Positions 59,577 to 64,000 of a stretch of DNA of 64,000 bases are shown here, piece after piece. The first letter of the stretch is position 1. The number at the start of each line of letters is the position of its first letter. The translations under genes and the position numbers were made by a program. Source of the DNA: Pleurocapsa minor HA4230-MV1 (GTDB lineage Bacteria > Cyanobacteriota > Cyanobacteriia > Cyanobacteriales > Xenococcaceae). The stretch is from positions 186,001 through 250,000 of the forward strand of contig JAHHHZ010000017.1 of the NCBI GenBank assembly GCA_019359095.1. The letters are read 5' to 3'. The notes under the pieces are model-generated. The model made no database searches. It was not told the DNA's origin and worked only from the letters and a program-made list of their open reading frames with translations.

Positions 59577-60362
59577 ATGTTAAACGTCAGAAAAGCCAGA
59601 ACCCTCGTGTTAACTCACTATGCTTATATGCTGGAGTACCGAGCCGAAATATTTCTGTGGGCATTATCTAACTCTTTGCCCATTATTCTGATGGGAGTAT
59701 GGATTCAAGCCTCAAGTAAAGGGAATTTTGATTTTACACCTCAAGAGTTTGCGCGCTATTTCTTTAGTGTCTTTATCGTGCGCCAGCTTACGACTGTCTG
59801 GGTAATTTGGGAATTTGAACGAGAAGTACTTGAAGGACAACTATCACTACGTCTACTCCAACCTATAGATCCTGTCTGGCATCATGTCGCCAGACACATA
59901 GCCGAAAAAATGACTCGTATTCCTCTAATTGCTTTATTCTGCGGATTGTTTTTTGTTCTCTATCCTGATGCAGCTTGGATTCCCCAACTGTCTAATATCT
60001 TCTTAGGTATTATGGCGATCGCTCTATCTTTTATGTTGTCCTTTGTAATTCAATATACTTTTGCTATGCTGGCTTTTTGGACAGAGAGAGCCAGTGCGAT
60101 CCAGCAATTCTGGTTTCTGTTTTATATCTTTCTTTCAGGCACGATCGCCCCTTTGGAAGTCTTTCCTGCTGGCGTGAGGCAGGTTGTAGAATGGACTCCT
60201 TTCCCCTACATGATGCATTTCCCTGCCGTATTACTGATGGGATTACCAGTAGAATTTGGTAAGAGTGTTCTCATTATGCTGAGTTGGGCGATCGCTTTTT
60301 TAATTGTTAATCGCTGGCTGTGGCGTAAAGGATTAAAACAATATTCAGGGATGGGTGCTTAA
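59577..60362 (+). CDS. ABC-2 type permease
   Basis: 261 residues with six predicted membrane helices. LTHYAYMLEYRAEIFLWALSNSLPIILMGVW, YFFSVFIVRQLTTVWVIWEFEREVLEGQLSLRLLQPIDP and FLSGTIAPLEVFPAGVRQVVEWTPFPYMMHFPA match the ABC-2_6 (DUF990-like) permeases. In many cyanobacteria it works with a partner permease and an ATPase; neither is adjacent in this window. Substrate unknown. Confidence 0.88.
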   Translation: MLNVRKARTLVLTHYAYMLEYRAEIFLWALSNSLPIILMGVWIQASSKGNFDFTPQEFARYFFSVFIVRQLTTVWVIWEFEREVLEGQLSLRLLQPIDPVWHHVARHIAEKMTRIPLIALFCGLFFVLYPDAAWIPQLSNIFLGIMAIALSFMLSFVIQYTFAMLAFWTERASAIQQFWFLFYIFLSGTIAPLEVFPAGVRQVVEWTPFPYMMHFPAVLLMGLPVEFGKSVLIMLSWAIAFLIVNRWLWRKGLKQYSGMGA

Positions 60363-60386
60363 GCAGAATAGAAGGATAAAAGATGA

Positions 60387-60448
60387 GGAGATAAAGATAT
60401 AATAAATGCTTGTTGCATCTCCTTAACTTATCTCCCATTTTTTTTACA
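60387..60448 (+). terminator. Possible terminator after the ABC-2 permease
   Basis: GGAGATAA at 60387-60394 can pair with TTATCTCC at 60428-60435, followed by a run of eight T after CA. An alternative pairing with ATCTCC at 60417-60422 makes the fold uncertain. Confidence 0.45.
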
Positions 60449-60772
60449 CTAACTGGCGTTCACAGTTTCTGAGTTGGTTGCTTGAGCATTAGGGCCAACA
60501 ACAGTTCGGCGACTAAATAATTCTTCTTCCATCGGCACAAACTCAATTCGATTGAGTAAGGTTGTCACAAAGGCAAACAGCAAGAAAGGCAAAGATAAAA
60601 CTAAAACAATACCCACAGTTGCTAAAGCATAAATCTGTCTCGTGCTGCTCCATAAAGCTAAAGTGGTTGCCAAGCTAACAAAAATTACAATTAGCCAGAT
60701 AATTATCTGACCATAGATATCACCAAATTTTAAAGTGCAGATCATTTTATATTTATGCAGTGCATTATCCAT
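60449..60772 (-). CDS. Conserved two-helix membrane protein
   Basis: 107 residues with two hydrophobic helices (about 22-42 and 49-75) and a soluble acidic C-terminal tail (IEFVPMEEELFSRRTVVG...). Not recognised beyond a likely cyanobacterial conserved hypothetical. It converges on the ABC-2 permease and is divergent from the VWA gene. Confidence 0.65.
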   Translation of the reverse strand: MDNALHKYKMICTLKFGDIYGQIIIWLIVIFVSLATTLALWSSTRQIYALATVGIVLVLSLPFLLFAFVTTLLNRIEFVPMEEELFSRRTVVGPNAQATNSETVNAS

Positions 60773-61040
60773 CTAAAAATCTCCTAAAGGTATATATGTT
60801 GAGCTTTCAATTACCTACAATTATCGCGGAGGTTTCTGAGATTAAGTAGAATATTCAACTATTTTTCCCAGGCTTGCAATATCTGTTTACAATTAACTTA
60901 TAAAATTGAGTATATGTACTTAATTTTATTTTCAGTTGTGGGTATTAAGTAAATCTGTGAAAATTTTTGATTTTACACAGTTAAGTTCAAGCTTGTAATA
61001 GGCTGTAGGTTGAAACTGGAACCAAATAAATTGTGACATC

Positions 61041-61661
61041 ATGGCGGATAGTTCTATTGTTGAAGATCGCGACTATACATTAATTATTGATAAAAGTGGC
61101 AGTATGTCGATTAACGATCGCCCTGGAGGCAAGACTCGTTGGGAATCTGCCCAAGAATCTACTTTTGCTCTAGCTCAAGAATGTGAAAAAGTAGACCCAG
61201 ACGGGATTACGGTTTATTTATTCTCTGGTCGTTTTCGTCGCTACGATAATGTTACCGCTGACAAGGTGGCGAAGATCTATCTGGAAAACGATCCTATGGG
61301 GCGGACAGATTTAGCTAGCGTCTTGGCAGATGCGGTAAATAACTATTTTGACCGTAAAGTAGCGGGAAAAGCAAAGGCTAATGGGGAAACAATTGTGGTT
61401 GTGACCGATGGTGAACCTGATGATTATAAAGCCGTAATGAGGGTAATTATTGATGCTTCCCGTCAAATTGAGCATGATGAGGAGTTAGCTATTTCGCTGA
61501 TTCAGGTGGGCAAAGACCGTAAAGCAACTCAGTTTCTCAAGGCTCTAGACAATCAGTTAGAATCTGCTGGAGCTAAATTTGATATTGTCGATACCATTAC
61601 CATTGAAGATATGCAGGGCTTGACTTTAGCTGAAGTTTTATTAAATGCCGTTACAGGGTGA
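61041..61661 (+). CDS. VWA domain protein
   Basis: 206 residues, almost entirely a von Willebrand A domain. The MIDAS metal site is complete: D17-K-S-G-S in LIIDKSGSMS, the Thr in MGRTDLASVL, and VVTDGEPDD. The ending QLESAGAKFDIVDTITIEDMQG resembles VWA proteins of the TerY-like kind, though no ter genes are near. No signal peptide, so cytoplasmic. Probably mediates metal-dependent protein binding. Confidence 0.88.
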   Translation: MADSSIVEDRDYTLIIDKSGSMSINDRPGGKTRWESAQESTFALAQECEKVDPDGITVYLFSGRFRRYDNVTADKVAKIYLENDPMGRTDLASVLADAVNNYFDRKVAGKAKANGETIVVVTDGEPDDYKAVMRVIIDASRQIEHDEELAISLIQVGKDRKATQFLKALDNQLESAGAKFDIVDTITIEDMQGLTLAEVLLNAVTG

Positions 61662-61664
61662 GTT

Positions 61665-61684
61665 CAGTAATCAGTAATTACTAA
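61665..61684. repeat. Tandem heptamer CAGTAAT
   Basis: Two CAGTAAT units and a degenerate third directly after the VWA gene; same motif as at 26988-27018. Confidence 0.6.
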
Positions 61685-61774
61685 TGTAAGAGAGAATAAC
61701 TTGGGATAGAGAATTAGGAGCTTTGAAAAAATTCCTAACACTAATGATTGACAAACTATTACGATGTAAGAGTG

Positions 61775-62851
61775 ATGCAATCCTATCCCTTACATTCCTT
61801 AAAAGAGGGTAGCTGGTTCAAGTTAATTTGTGGAGCTAGCTACCAACATCTCCCTGCTGTTCGCAGTTTGGCTATAGCTTATAGTTTGGCTGGTGCGGAC
61901 TGTATTGATGTAGCTGCCGATCCTGCGGTAATTGCTGCTGCTCAGGATGGAATTACCGTAGCCAAAGAAGAGTTAAAGTGTAAATTACCTGACAAATCAC
62001 CGTGGTTGATGGTTAGCGTTAATGATGCGGAAGATCCTCATTTTCGTAAAGCCAAGTTTGATGTGACTCAATGTCCAACAGATTGTCCTCAACCATGCGT
62101 GAAGGTATGTCCTGCGGATGCAATTGATTTAAATAGAGGAGGGGTGATCGATAGCCTGTGTTATGGCTGTGGACGTTGTGAGCCGATTTGCCCTCAAAGT
62201 TTAGTTACAACCCATTCCCATATATCTTGTTTGCCAGAGGTGATACCCTTAATCAAATCTTTAGGAGTAGACGCGATCGAGATTCATACTCAGGTAGGAC
62301 ATTATGATGATTTTAAACGGGCTTGGCAGAATATTTTACCGATCATCGACAACCTGAAACTATTGGCAATTAGCTGTACTGATGCACCTAATGTAATTGA
62401 ATATTTGCGATCGCTTTATGAGTTAATTAGTCCTTTACCCTGTCCCCTAATTTGGCAGACGGATGGACGCTCAATGAGTGGAGATATTGGCAAAGGAACG
62501 ACCCACGCAGCAATTTCCTTGGCTCAAAAAGTTTTACAGGCACAACTACCTGGATATATTCAGTTGGCGGGAGGAACGAATGATTATACAGTAAGCAAAC
62601 TCAAACAGGCAAACATGCTGGGTACGATATCCAGCCTAGCGGGAATTGGCTACGGCAGCTATGCCAGAGCAATTTTAGCACCGACTATCGCTCAGTTAGA
62701 AACTGCACTGCAATTAAATCAAGTTAAATCAATTAAAAATAAACCGATGAATCAGCTTAATTTAAAGCTCGAACACAACAGAGAGTTATTAGAACAAGCA
62801 GTAGACACTGCTAAAGGACTAGTTAGCCAGATTAAAACGGCTAAAAGTTAG
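61775..62851 (+). CDS. ldpA: Light-dependent period protein LdpA
   Basis: 358 residues from ATG 61775; a TTG at 61748 would add nine residues. SLKEGSWFKLICGASYQHLPAVRSLAIAYSLAGADCIDVAADPAVI matches LdpA. The Fe-S region has CPTDCPQPCVKVCP and CYGCGRCEPICP, enough cysteines for two 4Fe-4S clusters. In Synechococcus LdpA tells the circadian clock about cell redox state. kai genes are not in the window. The next gene follows by 51 bp. Confidence 0.93.
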   Translation: MQSYPLHSLKEGSWFKLICGASYQHLPAVRSLAIAYSLAGADCIDVAADPAVIAAAQDGITVAKEELKCKLPDKSPWLMVSVNDAEDPHFRKAKFDVTQCPTDCPQPCVKVCPADAIDLNRGGVIDSLCYGCGRCEPICPQSLVTTHSHISCLPEVIPLIKSLGVDAIEIHTQVGHYDDFKRAWQNILPIIDNLKLLAISCTDAPNVIEYLRSLYELISPLPCPLIWQTDGRSMSGDIGKGTTHAAISLAQKVLQAQLPGYIQLAGGTNDYTVSKLKQANMLGTISSLAGIGYGSYARAILAPTIAQLETALQLNQVKSIKNKPMNQLNLKLEHNRELLEQAVDTAKGLVSQIKTAKS

Positions 62852-62902
62852 TCTCTGTTCTACCAAATTTATTCATTTTTTATTACCAAATATACTTTCA
62901 TA

Positions 62903-64000
62903 ATGCAGTCAGATATAGCTTCCCATCGGATGCAAGTGACCGACAACCTAGACAAATTACTTTCTATTTTTCCTGACTCGATTCGTGCCAATTTAGATGA
63001 GCAAATCGAGTCAGACAACGATAATTTAATTGAAGTGGTTTTAGATTTAGGCAGATTACCCGAAGCTCGTTTTAGCGATCGCGCGGTCTATATTCGCGAT
63101 CAGCCAGTAACTCAAGATGAGATCCAACACTGTATCGAACGGGTTGGTATGTTCAGTAGCGATAATCGTGCGGGCATTGAAAGAACTCTGCACCGCATTA
63201 GCGCCATTCGTAACCGTACTGGAGACATCATTGGTTTAACCTGTCGGATTGGTCGGGCAATCTTCGGGACAATTGTGATGATTCGCGATCTAGTAGAAAC
63301 AGGACAGTCTATTCTCTTGCTGGGTCGACCTGGGGTGGGCAAAACTACGGCTTTAAGAGAAATTGCCAGAGTCCTAGCCGATGACTTTGGCAAACGAGTC
63401 GTGATTATTGATACTTCCAATGAGATTGCTGGAGATGGTGATGTGCCTCATCCCGCCATTGGTCGCGCCCGTCGGATGCAGGTAGCTCGCCCTGAGTTGC
63501 AGCATCAGGTAATGATTGAAGCGGTGGAGAATCATATGCCTGAAGTAATTGTCATCGATGAAATTGGGACTGAACTAGAAGCCTTAGCAGCCAGAACTAT
63601 TGCTGAAAGAGGGGTGCAATTAGTGGGGACGGCTCACGGTAATAGTGTCGAGAACTTAATTAAAAATCCGACTCTATCAGATCTCGTTGGCGGGATTCAA
63701 AGTGTTACCCTGGGTGACGATGAAGCCCGTCGTCGCCGAACTCAAAAGACCGTTTTAGAACGAAAAGCACCTCCCACCTTTGCGATCGCCATCGAGATGT
63801 TAGAACGGCAGCGCTGGGTCGTCCACGATGATGTATCCGCTACTATTGATACCCTCTTGCGGGGTATTGAACCCCCTGCTCAAGTCCGAACCGTTGATGA
63901 TAGTGGGGAGGTGACCATTATTCATGAAGAATCTTCTTCGCCATTTAAACCACTGCCTGCTAGAAACACTAATGGGGTGACACCTTTGCATCCTCAAGGA
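62903..64000 (+). CDS. Ycf45-type AAA ATPase, 3' end outside window
   Basis: 366 residues are visible and the frame is open at the right edge. An N-terminal part with [13 protein letters not shown] and [16 protein letters not shown] leads to Walker [15 protein letters not shown], Walker [11 protein letters not shown] and [16 protein letters not shown]. This is the SpoIIIAA-like ATPase called Ycf45 in plastids; the family usually ends in an R3H nucleic-acid-binding domain, which would lie beyond the window. Start ATG 62903. Probably cotranscribed with ldpA. Confidence 0.92.
   Translation, partial: MQSDIASHRMQVTDNLDKLLSIFPDSIRANLDEQIESDNDNLIEVVLDLGRLPEARFSDRAVYIRDQPVTQDEIQHCIERVGMFSSDNRAGIERTLHRISAIRNRTGDIIGLTCRIGRAIFGTIVMIRDLVETGQSILLLGRPGVGKTTALREIARVLADDFGKRVVIIDTSNEIAGDGDVPHPAIGRARRMQVARPELQHQVMIEAVENHMPEVIVIDEIGTELEALAARTIAERGVQLVGTAHGNSVENLIKNPTLSDLVGGIQSVTLGDDEARRRRTQKTVLERKAPPTFAIAIEMLERQRWVVHDDVSATIDTLLRGIEPPAQVRTVDDSGEVTIIHEESSSPFKPLPARNTNGVTPLHPQG

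Overview
The window is cyanobacterial chromosome. The evidence is the very frequent HIP1 octamer GCGATCGC inside and between genes, two photosystem II small-subunit genes (psbX, psbI), the cyanobacterial regulators rpaB, ldpA and hmpF, the plastid-type families ycf66, ycf19/YggT and ycf45, a class II fructose/sedoheptulose bisphosphatase next to hemA, and many cyanobacteria-only hypothetical families. AT-rich spacers, short tandem heptamers and several decayed genes suggest a large-genome form (pleurocapsalean or filamentous); I cannot name the genus. No rRNA, tRNA, CRISPR array or prophage was recognised.

Layout. 0-3.2 kb: a partial gene cut by the left edge, small cyanobacterial proteins, a ribbon-helix-helix-like protein with a long repeat-bearing leader, and the Fe-S carrier iscA. 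3.5-8.4 kb: a polysaccharide-type cluster (methyltransferase, GT2 overlapping a secreted glycoside hydrolase, a MITE-like repeat, GT4). 8.4-12.8 kb: a DUF6391-like protein, a cytochrome b6 heme-assembly protein, rpaB divergent from radA. 12.8-16 kb: a scrambled island with xisHI, a second broken copy of the radA 3' end, ggt, a broken xisI copy and a dead MOSC gene. 16.2-20.4 kb: gmd-fcl for GDP-fucose, a small lipoprotein, mntP, a 145-bp MITE with 10-bp target duplications, and the yefM-yoeB toxin-antitoxin pair. 20.5-25.9 kb: gap1, eno and glgP all leftward, a glycogen/glycolysis set.

26-33 kb: DUF2993 protein, hotdog thioesterase, surE, an inactivated reading frame between surE and a LivG-type ATPase, plsC, a zinc-ribbon PP2C phosphatase and a class IV aminotransferase. 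33.4-39.4 kb: a pilus-motility taxis locus (hmpF divergent from CheY-CheW-MCP) with no CheA kinase in the window, followed by a flavin-reductase remnant. 39.8-49.2 kb: accC, YggT, psbX, ycf66, an ABC exporter frameshifted by a 43-bp insertion, glpK, gcvT, psbI. 49.2-55 kb: a C-terminal processing protease, ftsQ-ftsZ, thiD, scpB, DUF760. 55-64 kb: glpX-hemA, a class D beta-lactamase, an ABC-2 permease, a VWA protein, ldpA and the first part of a ycf45-type ATPase.

Most genes are conserved housekeeping genes. The unusual signal is genome plasticity: two MITE-like elements, heptamer tandem repeats in at least seven spacers, three rearrangement or insertion junctions exactly at HIP1 octamers, and five pseudogenes or remnants plus one broken transporter. 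No complete new defence or biosynthetic system is obvious; the xisHI island is the best candidate for undescribed mobile behaviour.
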